Below are positions 1 through 12,885 of a stretch of DNA of 64,000 nucleotides, one piece after another. A program made the position numbers and the translations under genes. Position 1 is the stretch's first letter. The number at the start of each line of letters is the position of its first letter. This DNA comes from Aphidius gifuensis (lineage: Eukaryota; Arthropoda; Insecta; Hymenoptera; Braconidae), in NCBI RefSeq assembly GCF_014905175.1, contig NC_057788.1, positions 186,001 through 250,000 on the forward strand, in the 5' to 3' direction. Under the pieces are notes generated by a model that saw only the letters and a list, made by a program, of their open reading frames with translations, had not been told where the DNA came from and ran no database searches.

Positions 1-260
1 GCTCAAGATAGATAGATGAGAACCGGTTGTATAGCACTTATCATCCACTTAAATATACTCTATTATCATCATCTTTAAACACGCACACACAATACTCGTG
101 GACTCATATCAAATGTTAGTTTGATAAAACAACTATATAATATATATTTTTATTTATTTATTGTTTTTATTGAAATCCAAATGACAAAATAAATTTAATA
201 ACAGTTTAATTTTTCTAATCAACAAATAATAATTCAACTATTAATTAAGAATAAAATATT
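1..260. other. 3' flank of the GMC oxidoreductase gene
   Basis: AT-rich non-coding sequence past the GMC stop codon. It probably contains its 3'UTR, with TTTATT (AATAAA on the minus strand) near 150-175. No other gene is seen. Confidence 0.5.
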
Positions 261-2529
261 TTATTCTTTATCCCAAGTTTGAATAATTAAATCAGCTGCT
301 TTTTCAGCTACCATAACAATTCCAGCAGCTGGATTTCCATTTGGTACAGTTGGAAATATTGATGCATCTGCAACTCGTAAACCAGAAATTCCAATAACTC
401 GAAGCTCTGGATCAACGACAGATGATGGATCATCAGCTGCACCCATTTTACATGTACCAGCTTGATGATTTTCTGGTCCAGTTTTAACACGACTCAAACA
501 TCTCCAATAAAAATCACTAGCAAACTCGTAACTGAAAATTGACAATTATAAAATTGCAATGTAAAAATTAAAAATATATATAACACATAACGTATAATTA
601 CCTGGAACATTCAGGTATAATTTCTTCTTCCAATCTCAAGTCCCATGCTTTCATAGCGTCTGTCTCTGGAAGCTCTGTGACTTTTTTAATTCCATCAAGA
701 AGAATTTCCAAATCAACTGGATCAGTAAAATAATCAGGATAAATAAGTGGTGGATCTTCTGGATTATTTGATCGTAATTTTAAAGTTCCTCGTGTACGAG
801 GAATAACTGTTGTTGGTCTTGCTGTAATACTACGACGATCTGGACATGATTTTGATCTTCCATTATGACATTCTCTATCAAGACCATAATTAGGACATAC
901 TGAACTGAATCCATCGAAAAATATTTGAATATCTGGAACTCCAGGGATTGAATAATTACTCTCTAAAAATGCTGTAATTTGTGTTATACCAGTACTTGAC
1001 AAAGGCCCTGAACGATTATCTATAAATTCATTAATTGACTCAAGTGTAATATCCTGATAATATGTGTCATTGATACTCATACTTATGCCAACTGATACAT
1101 GATTGTGTAAATTTTTACCAACTGGAAGATCTTGCCAAACGGAAATATTTAAATTTTCCAAATCTTCCTTTGGTCCAATTCCAGATGATAAAAGTATTTG
1201 TGGTGATCCAACTGCACCAGCTGATATTATTACTTCTTTATTTGCTTTTATTATTTTTTTATTTCCTTTTTTGTCAATTAATTCAATACCATCAACACCA
1301 TTGTCTTGTTCATTTTTAATGATTCTCGTAACATAAGCATTAATTAATACCTTGAGATTTTCAGCATGAGCAATTGGTCGCAAATAAAATCTTGATGTTG
1401 TTCCTCTTTGTCCATTGTCTGTTATCATTGGTGCATGCAAAAAACCAGTTTGATTTGGTCCTTTCCATGTTGGTTCAGTGTAGCCAAGCTCTTGAGCAGC
1501 AGTAAGTATAACATCTGAAAACATTGGATTATGATGGAAATATTCAACTTTTAAAAGTGCAATGTTGCTGTCTTCTTCTGTTGAATTATTATCATTATCA
1601 TTATCATCGATATCATTATTGTCAATGTCATTATTATCAATATCATTATTGTCATCATCATCATCATCATCATCTTCTTCATCATCATTATCATAATAAT
1701 AACCACCATCATCATCAATGTCATTTGGAATCATTCCATAATCTTGAAAATCTTCTGCACGATCAAAATATTTTTCAATTTCATCATAAGACCAACCAGT
1801 ACTTCCATCATCTGCCCAACTATTATAAATATCTGGATGACCTCTGATATACATCATACCATAAAATCCACTTGTTCCAGAAATCATTTTTCCACGTGGC
1901 CAACTACAAACACCATCTGTTTCTAAACAAGCAGTTGGATTTCCTTCAGTTGGTTCTGTTTTAAAATTCCAATCGAGATCTGAATTAATTGCATTGAAAG
2001 CAAAACCTGGAAATGAATTCATTGTTGGCTCTGATGGACCTGCTTCAACCAATAGAATACTGCTTGATGGAAAATGATCAACTAATCGACGAACAATAAC
2101 TGGACCAGCTAAACCTGCTCCAACAACAATAAAATCAAATCTGGAACAAATTTTAACCGTATAAATATTTTACAAAATTTCCTATATAAAAACAAAATGA
2201 TGATAATATATATTTATTTTTACTGTTCATCGTCATTGATGTCATTGGTTTCTGGTCTTCTACAAGGATCAGCAATTTCACAATCATTTAACATGACTGT
2301 TTGCAAGAGCAACATAAAAGCTGTCATGTTACCACATTTATTTTGCATAAATGATGTTGAATCATCAAATCGACATGGTTGCTCTGCTCTATTCATAGTT
2401 TCGCAGGCTAACGTACTTGTAATTAAAGATGGCTAGAAAAATAAATATGAAAATAAATAAATAAATAATAATAAAATTAATAAACTGGATTAAAATTATT
2501 ACACCGTAATCCATTGTAGTGACACTCAT
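261..2529 (-). CDS. GMC-family FAD oxidoreductase (glucose dehydrogenase-like), complete, 4 exons
   Basis: Exons on the minus strand are 2529-2503, 2432-2224, 2140-602 and 531-261; all borders are GT-AG and the phases join into 681 residues. The FAD-binding motif GAGLAG is at about residues 86-91 after FDFIVV, followed by LLVEAGP. The mid-part carries the GMC signatures WPRGKMISGTSGF and GAVGSPQILLSSGIGP. The catalytic His lies in NHQAGTCKMG (about H614) and the second active-site residue in PNGNPAAG (about N658). Such flavoproteins oxidise alcohols or sugars; insect members act in cuticle, ecdysteroid or defence chemistry, and the substrate here cannot be told. The N-terminus is Cys-rich with a hydrophobic patch (TAFMLLLQTVML). 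Odd: about 50 residues (219-270) of almost pure Asp/Asn interrupt the FAD domain. The start is chosen because only the donor at 2502 keeps exon 2 in frame; the 27-nt first exon is the least certain part. Confidence 0.9.
1608..1700 (-). repeat. Asp/Asn-coding tandem repeat inside the GMC oxidoreductase
   Basis: A 15-base unit coding NNDID occurs about three times (1608-1655) and runs into a pure GAT/GAC tract that codes eight or more Asp in a row. It lies inside exon 3 without breaking the frame, so its length can be expected to vary between individuals. The neighbouring family core is normal. Confidence 0.85.
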
Positions 2530-3423
2530 TGTGAATATACAAGAGCTATACGCAAATTAAAATAAACACTGATCTAAATTTTTTGAAAGCTTCTTTTTAT
2601 AGAAATCCATTTAAATTCCGGAAATGTATATTTTTTATTAAATAATCAACTTCCTTATTGGTTGATATGATATACCATTGATAACCTTTGTTTACCAACA
2701 TTTGTAATGAATACAAAATAGTTGAGGAAAATATGCAGTGCGAATGAATAATCATTTAAACTGCTTATCAATTTTTCATTATTGTAATTATATATATTTA
2801 TATTATATGTATGAATACGTGACGATTTTTGTTTCCGCCAAAAGATTAAACGAAAATGTATAATTGTTTTTTATTCGAAAAAATATATAATTTAAAACAA
2901 TATAATCAATATTTATTGCAATGTTCATAGCATTCGTCATATCATATAATTTATTTTGTTGTTATTTAAAATTTATATTTATTATTTATAAATGAGGAAA
3001 TATTTTTTATGAATATGGTTATTGTTGTTTTTGTTTTGAGGATAAATTTTTTTTTTTTTCAAGTGGGAGTTATTCCTTCTTTACTGAATTCATTTCGAAT
3101 TATTTTTTTTTGATTAGTAAAATTGTTTGTAAATAAGCCACATCAAGTCGACAATAAATTATAATTTTATTTTTATGTTTTAGCTAACAAAAGTGAGTAC
3201 GACAAAAAAAAAAAAAAAACATTATATTTAAATAATACAACAAATTTATTTGATAAATATATATATTTATAAAATACTCCTAAGTACTATTTAAAAAATT
3301 AAAAAACAAACCTTTTTTTATATTGAATGTTAATAAAGTTTTTTTTTTTTTTATTTACATTTAAAAATTATATAGGTATATATGTATATAAAAAAAAAAG
3401 GTATGTATAATTATATATATTTA
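2530..3423. other. Intergenic: GMC gene 5' side / acyl-CoA ligase 3' side
   Basis: About 0.9 kb of AT-rich sequence between two minus-strand genes. It must hold the GMC promoter and the 3'UTR of the acyl-CoA ligase. No reading frame of note; several A and T homopolymers of 15 or more. Confidence 0.5.
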
Positions 3424-5505
3424 TTACATTTTTTGTAGTTGTCTTCGTAAAATTTTACCGGCTGGACTTTTTGGAATTTGATCAATAAATACAACATGAC
3501 CAAGCTGCTTATAATCAGCAACTTTTTCAGCAACAAATTTTTTAATTTCATCTTCATTTATTTGTACTCCTTGTTTAGCAACAACAAATGCTTTTGGAAT
3601 TTCTCCAAAACGATCATGAGGAACACCAATAACAGCAACATCAGAAATTTTATCATGACTATGAAGAAGATCTTCAAGTTCTGGTGGTGACACTTGTAAG
3701 CCTTTGACTTTAATTAATTCTTTCATTCTTCCAGTAATCCATAAATTTCCATCTTTATCAAAATTTCCCAAGTCTCCAGTTTTCAGCCACTTGCCATCCA
3801 TTGTTTCTGAAGTTGCTTGGGGATTTTTGAAGTATCCTTTCATCACTTGTGGTCCACTCGCTTGTATCTCACCAATTTTATCAATGTCCAAATTTTGACC
3901 AAGATTATCATTGTCAACTCCAACAATTCTCATGTCAGTGTTGGGTACCACTTGCCCAACAGAACCATAGGGACCATTTTTACCTCTTGTTAATAAAGGT
4001 GAAGTTTCAGACATGCCATAACTAAAAATAAATTTATTTTAAATAAATAAATATAAATAATAATTTAATATATACATACCCTTGACTAAACATAAAACTA
4101 TCTCCAAGTTTTAATTTAATTTTATTCATAATTTCTTCACCAGCTGGTGCACCACCACTTATTAATTCTTTTAAACTTTCAATATGTTTTTTTTTAAATC
4201 TTTCATCATTAGCAATTAATTGTAAAACTGGTGGTGCTACATATAAATTTGTAACTCTATGCTTATTTAGTACATCCAAAAAAGTATTTGATGTAAATGT
4301 TGGCATTGTTATTAATTTTGCACCATTACTATAAAAAAATATTTATTATTATTTTAAAAATAGTGTTATATAAAAAAAAAACACACCTCAATCCATCACA
4401 TAAAAGCATAGTATAACTGTAAATATGATAAATTGGAAGAAATACTGGAATAACTTCTTGATAATTTCCAATGGCTTGTTCCATTATTTTAAAATTTTCA
4501 TGATCAATTTGTGCCAAGTTTGAGACAATATTTCTACAATAAATAAAACAGGCACAAATATTAATATAAAATATAAATTATAATAAAATAATAATTAGTT
4601 ACCTGTGTGTTAATTCAACACCTTTTGGTAGACCAGTTGTACCACTTGAATATGGCAATAAAACAGTATCATTTGTATTATCATGATTAGTATTTTTAAA
4701 TTCCTCAATATTACCATTATCATCAACAACAAGATCATCAAATTTAATAGTACCTGATGGTCTTGTATTATTTTCATAATCGACAATAACAATTGGATGT
4801 TTAATTGATTTAATTCCAGTGATACTTTGAGCAACAACTGGATATCTGCTTGATACACTCACAACTAATGATGTTTCAGAGTTGACAAGTTGTTTATTTA
4901 TTTCAGCTGCAGTATAAATTGGATTTATCAGAGTCAGCTGAAATATAATATTAATATGTTATTATTATTATCATATTGTTATTGTTATTGTTGTTAAATT
5001 AAGATTAAAATATATTTTACTTTGAGACCAGCTTGACTTGCTGCAAGTATTATTATTGCATATTCTGGTAAATTTGGTAAAACAGTGGCAATTGTATCAC
5101 CAGGTCTAAGGTTCATTTTTTTAAATGATGCCACTAATCGTGATGTCTTATTTTTTAATTCAGCATATGTATATGATTTACCACTTTCACTGCAAATCTA
5201 AAAATGATAAAAATTAATTTTTTTTAAATCAATTGTCATTTTAATTTTTAACGTACCACTGCTGTTTTATCTAACCACTTGTCAACATTTTTAAATATAT
5301 AATCATGCAAATAATAGCCATCAAATAAATTTATATTTTTATATTTTGATGATACAATATTTTTATCATCTATTGGTATATTTATTTTATTTGATATAGT
5401 ACGTTTTATAACACTGATATTTTTCCCATCATAATTCAATTTATTTATAATAGTTTTTATATTATTATTATTAATTTTTAATTTTTTTAAACACAAATGT
5501 AACAT
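3424..5505 (-). CDS. 4-coumarate:CoA ligase / luciferase-like acyl-CoA synthetase, complete, 6 exons
   Basis: Exons on the minus strand are 5505-5257, 5197-5021, 4937-4603, 4533-4387, 4328-4080 and 4021-3424, giving 584 residues. This is an ANL-superfamily adenylating enzyme: the phosphate-binding loop LPYSSGTTGLPKGVELTHR ends exon 3 (about 237-255), SQGYGMSET spans the exon 5/6 junction, WLKTGDLGNFDKDGNLWITGR and KELIKVKGLQVSPPELE mark the hinge and C-terminal domain, and the catalytic Lys of PKSPAGKILRR is at about 575. It should turn a carboxylic acid into an acyl-adenylate and then an acyl-CoA; the acid is not readable from sequence. It ends LQKM, so the peroxisomal SKL-type tail common in the luciferase branch is missing. 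Its N-terminal 50 residues are rich in Lys and Asn with few acidic residues, which might be a mitochondrial presequence (inference). Confidence 0.92.
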
Positions 5506-6661
5506 TTTGCAAATGTAAAAATTATATTTTATATACTATTTTTTAATATTATTTTAGATGGAGTCATGAGGCCAGCCAACTTTCAACTGAATGATAAATA
5601 TAGATTGTACGAATTTATCAAGTATATACTTCTTATCCGTCATTTAACAATCGTCTGATTTTTATTTTTTATTTTTTATTTCTTTTAGTTTAATGTGTGT
5701 AGGTGCTCGAGAATTAATTAACGATTAGCTATATATATTTTTATATAAATGTGATTTTTTTATTTTTTTGTTTTTGTTTTTCTATCATATATGAAATTAT
5801 TAAATGTATTTTTTATTTTTTTGTTATTTATTTTTATTTTTTTCATATATAATTATCAAATGTCCTCGATCATTTTATCATTGTGTATGTGTAAAATCAT
5901 AATAAACCAGTTTTTTAAATAAATTATTCATTGACTTTTATAATCAATTTTTAATTATGTCATCAATATTTTTAATATTATTTTAAATAAAAATACAGTA
6001 ATTAAAATTTAACAAGAAAAATTTTATTAGCACAAAGTTTGATTATTTTTAAAATTTAAATAATTTTTTTTTTTAAATCAATAGCTGAATTATGTAATTT
6101 TTATTTTATTTTTTAATTATTAATTTCCTGATTCATAATGACTACTTTGTAATCATTTTTTTCAAGTAAAAAAAAAAAAAATTATATAAACGATAAATCA
6201 AAATAAATATTATTTCCACACGATAGAAAAATTATTGAACTTGGTATATAAAAAAAAAAACTTATCTTTTTATTATTATGATTATGTTTTTTTTTGTTTA
6301 TTTCTTCTCCGAAGTTTATGGATAGTTTAGTGTCTCTAGAGTAAATAAATGATCGCATATATCATGATAGTATTATGTAGACTGAAATAGTATAATTTTG
6401 ATCTGAAATTTGAGTCATCAGGGAGCCATCAGTCTCGTTGCATACAGAGGCTTAATTAATATTATATTTTCCACAACATCATTTTGTACTATAAAGATAA
6501 TTAAAAAATAATATTTTTTTTTTTCATTATTTATTAAAACTTTATCTTACAAAAAAAAACAAACATGAAAATTAATAAGCCTTATCATTTTTGAGATAAG
6601 ATTATTGACATGAAAATAATTTTGCCAAGATAAAAAATATATAATTTTTTTTTCATTTATC
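5506..6661. other. Intergenic, acyl-CoA ligase promoter side
   Basis: AT-rich sequence of 1.15 kb with T-rich runs, between the acyl-CoA ligase start and the stop codon of the serine protease homologue. No gene, RNA or clear repeat seen. Confidence 0.45.
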
Positions 6662-7667
6662 TTATTTGAAAATCTTTTGCATATTATTTTCAATCCAATT
6701 GGGATATTTTTCAACTCGTGTATATACAACATGACGACTTGTCAATACCGAAATAGCTGAAATAATTCCAACAATTTTATTCGACTCGATGATTGAGCTT
6801 CCACCATTTCCCTGGAATTAATTTAACGAATTATCATCTGATTAATTAACACAATTAGCATATATATATATTTTAATTACCCAAGTGATCTTTGCTGTTT
6901 GTAAAATTGGTTCAAAACAATATTGAGAATTTTGAAAAGGAGCTAAAAGTTCATTGTAATATTTTCGACGACATAAAATTGGATTAAATGATTGGACATA
7001 AATAAATTGAAGATGTCTCGTCATTGTGTCAGTCAATGGATTGATACCCCAGCCAGTTACAAAATATACATTTCCAAGAATAGCTGCTGATGGTAATGGA
7101 ATTGCCGAACGCAAAAAATTTAAAATCAATGGTTCTGTCACTAAAACAAGTGCTTGAATAAATAAAAAAAAATAAACATTAAAATTATAAAATATTTATT
7201 AAATTATATTAAAAATTAGTTGTTTAAAAATCATTATACCAATATCATTAATCCAATAATTTAAAGGATCATAGTCTTCATGTAATAATATACGTGAAAC
7301 TTTATTTATATTCCAGCCAATAGTTTGTCTCATGAGATCATTTGTTCCGCTTAGTATTTCAATATTTGCATAGTACACATTACGATCAGATGATACACAA
7401 CTTGCGGCTGTTAAAATATGATGATACGAAATAATTGATCCTCCGCAAATATGATAATTTTGATATTGTATCGATACTTGATATGAATATTTTTCAATTT
7501 GTACCGTTTGACCGCCGATAATTTTTTTTGGTAAATTTCCATTGACAACTGGAAATTAAAATATTTATTTTATATTATTTTTTAATTTTTAATATATATT
7601 AATAACATCAACAAAGTTTAATTTAAATACCAGAAATTAATAAATTTAAAATTATAATTTTACGCAT
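6662..7667 (-). CDS. Secreted serine protease homologue (inactive trypsin fold), 4 exons
   Basis: Exons on the minus strand are 7667-7631, 7548-7240, 7152-6881 and 6811-6662 (255 residues). A signal-like start (MRKIIILNLLISVVNG) is followed by PKKIIGGQ, the usual activation junction, then YHICGGSIIS. The fold markers GWG and YTRVEKYPNWIE are present. The catalytic triad is broken: the TAAHC site reads LTAASCV (His replaced by Ser62), the Asp site NDIALVLV is kept (Asp114), and GDSGGP reads GNGGSS, so the nucleophile Ser is Gly209. It should therefore be a pseudoprotease. In insects such homologues act as cofactors or decoys in clotting and prophenoloxidase cascades, and they are common in wasp venoms. 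It has no clip domain. All splice borders are canonical and the frame is open, so this is not a decayed pseudogene. Confidence 0.85.
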
Positions 7668-10600
7668 AATTATTTTTTATCAGTATGTACTTGAAAATTA
7701 AAATTAAAATTATCAATTGTGCTTGATTTACGTTGAAAGAGTAGTTTTACATAGGCATATTTTTCTCCTCTATTCTTATCAAAATTTATGTGACATCATA
7801 TATGTCACATTATACTTTGCTTAGACACAAAAATTCTCGTATTTTTTTCGTATTGTAATATTTATTATGTAAATATTTAAATTATATTTTTCGTTTGATT
7901 AAAAAGTAGATATTTTTTTTTATCCACGTGTCAAAGACAAAAATTAATTTACTAAGCACTTGAAAATACTTAAAATAATATTTTTAAAATTGAATTATAT
8001 TTATGAAATTAATCGGCATTTAAATCTTTGCAAATTTGATGCCTAAAAAAGTCATTATAAAATTAATAGACACAAGTTGACACCGAGGACATTTTAAAAA
8101 TATATATTTAGTATATACAGAAAACTTTTTAAATTTTTCAATATTTTTTATTATCAAATGTGTGCATGTACATTTATTTTTTTCTTCTTTAAATTGGCAT
8201 TAGTACATGAAGGTCGAGGTTAATGTTAACAACAAATTAGCCTGTGATGGTGGTGGTGGTTGCTTTCGGTGAAAATAGTCACGCGATTCAACAATTATTT
8301 TGCCAGTGCATATATAAAATGTGCATTCAATGATTCTACTTAAAAACTATGCTTGTTTTAATTTCAAGTTTTTTATTTTTTTAATTTACTAGGCCTTATG
8401 TAATTTAAGTATACAAAATATAAACACTAATTGATGGCAGTTTTTATTTTTTGCGTGTTAAAAAATAAATAATTTAATATATTTTTAATGAACCTTGATC
8501 TATATATTTGTTGTTGTTGTTGTTGTTGTTGTAATAATAAATTTTAAAAAAATATTATTTACATTATTTAATTATGATTTATTATGTAAAATTATAATAA
8601 TAAAATTTATTTTGCAGTATTTATAATTTTTTGTTTTACATATGCTCAATTAAATTTCTATATCGTATTGTTAAAATTTATTTACAAATGTAACTATAGA
8701 AATTTTATTTTTTTTTTCCAATTGAATTTTTATTTTTTTTTTATTATTATCATGCAATTAAGAAATAATTCACGAGTTTCACGAGCAATTTGATGCCTTT
8801 GATTGCGTCCTCTGCTTCTACTTCTCCTTTTACTATTATAACTATTATAACTATTATACATACACACATTACCCACAGTAGTATATGATGCCTCTTATTC
8901 CAATATAAAAAAAAAAGTAGGTTGAATTACTCGTGTGTCTTTCTATTATCTACAAAAAAAATCATTTTAAACAATCACGATAAATTTAAAAAAAACTATA
9001 CTTAAATCATTTAATTATTATTTGTAAACAAATATCAATCGTCAGTTGAAAGTTCATATTATAATTAATAATTAATAATTATCATTTATAAAAAACTAAA
9101 AATTAAAAATGAGCTTTTTTCAAATAAATATTTATTTATTCATTTATATTATAATAAGAAAAATAAAAAATATAAGAGTACGCAAGTAACAGTTGTGGGG
9201 GGCTATGATTGAGGGATAAATTTGCTATCGGAGGTGGTGGTGGTGGAGATGAAGGGGTAGTTGAAAAGCTCAGGGATGTTATCGTCGTCGTCGTAGTCAG
9301 TGAGGTGGCGCCCTCGTACCTTCGATCAACCCCCACAGTAGTAGTTGGCTTCTCTTCCTCACACCCACTTCTTCATCGTTGGTTTGGCTCGGCAATATAT
9401 TTTTTTTATTTATTTATTTTCATTGTTTTTTTTTTTTCCATCCGTGCCCCCCAATACGATTTCTACAGAGCTTTTGGCTTTTAACATTTTTCAATATAAC
9501 ATGTACCACCAGTAGTCATCCGACAATACAGTCAGACCAGTCACTATTATCAACACAATCCAATTTAAATTTATTTATATTATTAAATAATAATTTTTTT
9601 TTTATTTATTTTATAATTTAATTATATAAATTAAAGTGACCCAAAAAGTCTTATAAAAAGTTTATTTTTTTTTTATTTTTTTTTTTTTAATTTTATTTTT
9701 TATAATTTTCAATTTATTTTTATTATTAAATTATTTATTTATTTATTTATTTAAACAAAGTGTGACGTGGTGATGGTGGTTATTGAAATACTGGAATATT
9801 CATCAAAGTGACAGGTAAAATTATTATTTTTATTTTTTCATTGTATATAAATTTTATTTAAAAAAACAAGATTGATCATTGTGATGATCGAAAAAAAATC
9901 GAATTTGATATTTGCGTATAGAGTTTGTGTCTCTCATCGACAGTGGGCTAAGCTTGAATATGTAGGTGAATGTGTTTCTGGGGCCAATTTCACCCACCGG
10001 TTTTCGTCAATATATATTTATGTGTGTGTGTGTATATATGTATACATTAACTAGCATCATTTCACTCGACATTGTGTTTTGTGCATATTGTGTATACATT
10101 GTCGTCAAAGTCCTTCAGTCCGAGAGCACACAGAGTGACACTTGTTTCTACTTTGATGAAAAAATATGACTGAAAGACAAAAATAAAATAAATTACATAA
10201 AATATTTGTAAAAGTAGAAGAATAAACAAAAAGTGAAATTAATAATTAATATATTATATTATTGAGCTTTTTTGTTTTTCAAAAAAATAAATTAATTTTT
10301 GAATTAATAAAATAGAGGCAAAGAGAGAGAGAGAAGAGAATGATGGACTAATGTTGTTACAACAAAACACGTGTTGACATATATTTATTAGTCATTGTAT
10401 GGGTTAATTTGTCAGTGGACAAATGTCGTGACACTCAACTCTCCAACTTGTCACCACATATATACATAATACATGGAAAAAATTTGACTCAATTATTATC
10501 GGTCAATCCCCAATGACAATTTCATATATAACACAACTTGAACTGTGTTCATTTTAATCTTCATTAATTGTTACATGTACAAATTGCCATTGGAATAAAG

Positions 10601-12885
10601 ATTATTTTCTTTTTTTCTTCTGGCTGAAAATCGTTAAATTTACAAGGGATGCTATATGCTTTTTAACATTTTCCGCATAGGCAAAAAAAAAAAAAGTGAG
10701 AAAAGCAATTATTGTGTGACGCAAAAACTACTGTTTTAAAATATTAAATTGTTTTTTTTTTGTTTTTTTTTTGTCGTGAATATGTAAAAAGCTTAAAACT
10801 AGTTGCCAAAATGTCTGGATAAATAAAAATATGCAAAAATTAAAGTAGGAAAAAAAAAAAAAAAAAAAATGAGAATTGGGTGAAAAATAACTCTGGGTGA
10901 TTTTTGTCAACTCGTTAATTTTGGCTAGAGTTTGTTAGTCATGAAAATAAAAATAAAAAAATAAAGAAAAATTACAAGCTTTTTTCAAAATACAAATAAT
11001 AAAATGATAAATATATATTTTTGAGGTCTTTGATCCCCAGTGAATTTAATCTTATATTTTATATATTACATTTTCTTGAAAACTTTTTACAAATGTTCAA
11101 TCTTAAGACAGGTTAAATTCACCCTCTCTATTATTTGCCCGAGGTCAATTTCCCGATCAACAAAACACAAAGAAAAATCATATCATATATAAAAATAAAT
11201 ATGTTTTTTTTTATATGATATAAAAACTCTCCCTGTCGGCATATCACATTGTATTTTTTTTTTTTTTTTTTAAATTTTTGTTATACATCTTTATTAGATT
11301 CCGGAAGTCCAGAAGGAAAAAATAAAAATAAAAAAATAGATATATACATTTATCTGGTCTCTAGAATAATATTTTTATTTTGATTCCATTTTTTTTTCTT
11401 TATTATTATTATTACGATATGAATTTTTCTTAGACACATATGTAGCGAGAAAAAAATGATAAAAAAAAAAATAAAATAGAGAGACCTTCACCCGTCGACC
11501 CTTGGTGATTCCAAAAATAGATGATATCCGTTCACCGGCTTACACGAAGCTTTCTTCAAAATTACCATCGTGTCTTCCTCAGTCATCCCTTCTTTTTACA
11601 TATACACTATCAATTTTACCCTACAATCAACCCCCTATCCTGCACACACACACACACATAAATATATTTACTTTTTTTCTTTTTTCTTTGCCGGATGAAC
11701 ATTTATATCTATATCTACTCGTGTTTCATGTTACATCATTTCCGTCATCACTCAATTTATTAATTATTAATATTGATTTTATTAACATATATATATATTT
11801 ATTTGTTTACAGATAAAAATAATAAAAATTGGAAAAAGGAGAAAAAAATGTAAATTATTGTGGCAAAAAAAGGCAGCAGTCATTGAGAAATGTATTTATC
11901 GATGAGCACTGGCTGCTGCACAGACCAAGAGGATGTCGAGACAACAATATTTAAATGTCGTTTTAAATATAATTATAAAATTATTATTGGTGTCATCACC
12001 ATCACAAATTTACACGTGGAAAGATTGTGGATAAATTATTACTTATAAATTACCATACAATTTAATAATGATAGAAATAATTAGAATGAGATTGAAAATA
12101 ATTATTATGATAATTATTGCAATTATGATGGATTTAACACGCACATCGAGATGACACAATGAGATGACAACAATTATTGGCCCTTGTAGCCTCAATTTTT
12201 TTTTCTAAAATATTGATAAAGACATACATAAACACACACACACACACACACACCCACACATGACCACACAACATTTACACATGTTTTAATAATAATAACG
12301 ACAACAATCCCCAATTAATTTACATCCTTAAAATTCAACAAGTGAATAATGTAAATAAATTTAAAATATTTTGTCAATAATATAAGTTGAATTGTATTAT
12401 TATTTTAAATGAAAAAAAAATATTGTCCAAGTGATGATAATGACAGTGAAAATTATCAAATGCAGAAAATCAATAATTTGGATGAAAATAAATGACAACA
12501 ATTGGACCACAGTAAAGTGCATTCAATGAATTAATATTTTAAACAAAATCAAGTAACAAATTTTAATAAATAAAAAATAAAAAGAGACACAAGGATGTGC
12601 AATATGAAATTATGTGTTTTGTGATTAGTTAATATGATGACAATTTTAATAATAAATTTATAAATAAATACAGAGACTGTATATTTGTCGGATTATTTAT
12701 TTTAATTCAAAGTGCATTTTAAAAGTGACAAGTGTTTGTAAAATAAATGAAAAAAATAAAACATGTAATTTTCAAGTGACTATGGAAATTTGTGAAAATC
12801 AATTACTATTTTAATTAGATAAATAAATAAATAATTAAACTGGCATTAAGTAGCCAGATTAAATAATAAAAAAAAAGGTGAAAGG
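7668..12885. other. Long non-coding stretch upstream of eag (probable eag promoter and 5'UTR exons)
   Basis: No credible protein gene in 5.2 kb. A less AT-rich patch at about 9190-9380 contains GGT and GTC trinucleotide runs. A good donor (ACAG followed by GTAAAA at 9815) could end a 5'UTR exon of eag beginning somewhere in 9.5-9.8 kb; this is a guess. Microsatellites: TTG repeats near 8511-8530 and AC repeats near 11643-11660 and 12231-12254. Confidence 0.4.

Noticed and set aside
1524..1847. His-rich open frame opposite the GMC oxidoreductase
   Set aside because: Antisense shadow of the Asp-coding repeat.
2197..2436. Plus-strand open frame opposite GMC exon 2
   Set aside because: The minus-strand reading has correct splice sites and joins the FAD motif; this is its shadow.
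9209..9621. Overlapping open frames with Gly or Phe runs
   Set aside because: They are built from GGT/GGA repeats and T tracts, lack a domain, signal or splice support, and read in several frames at once; more likely promoter or 5'UTR sequence of eag.
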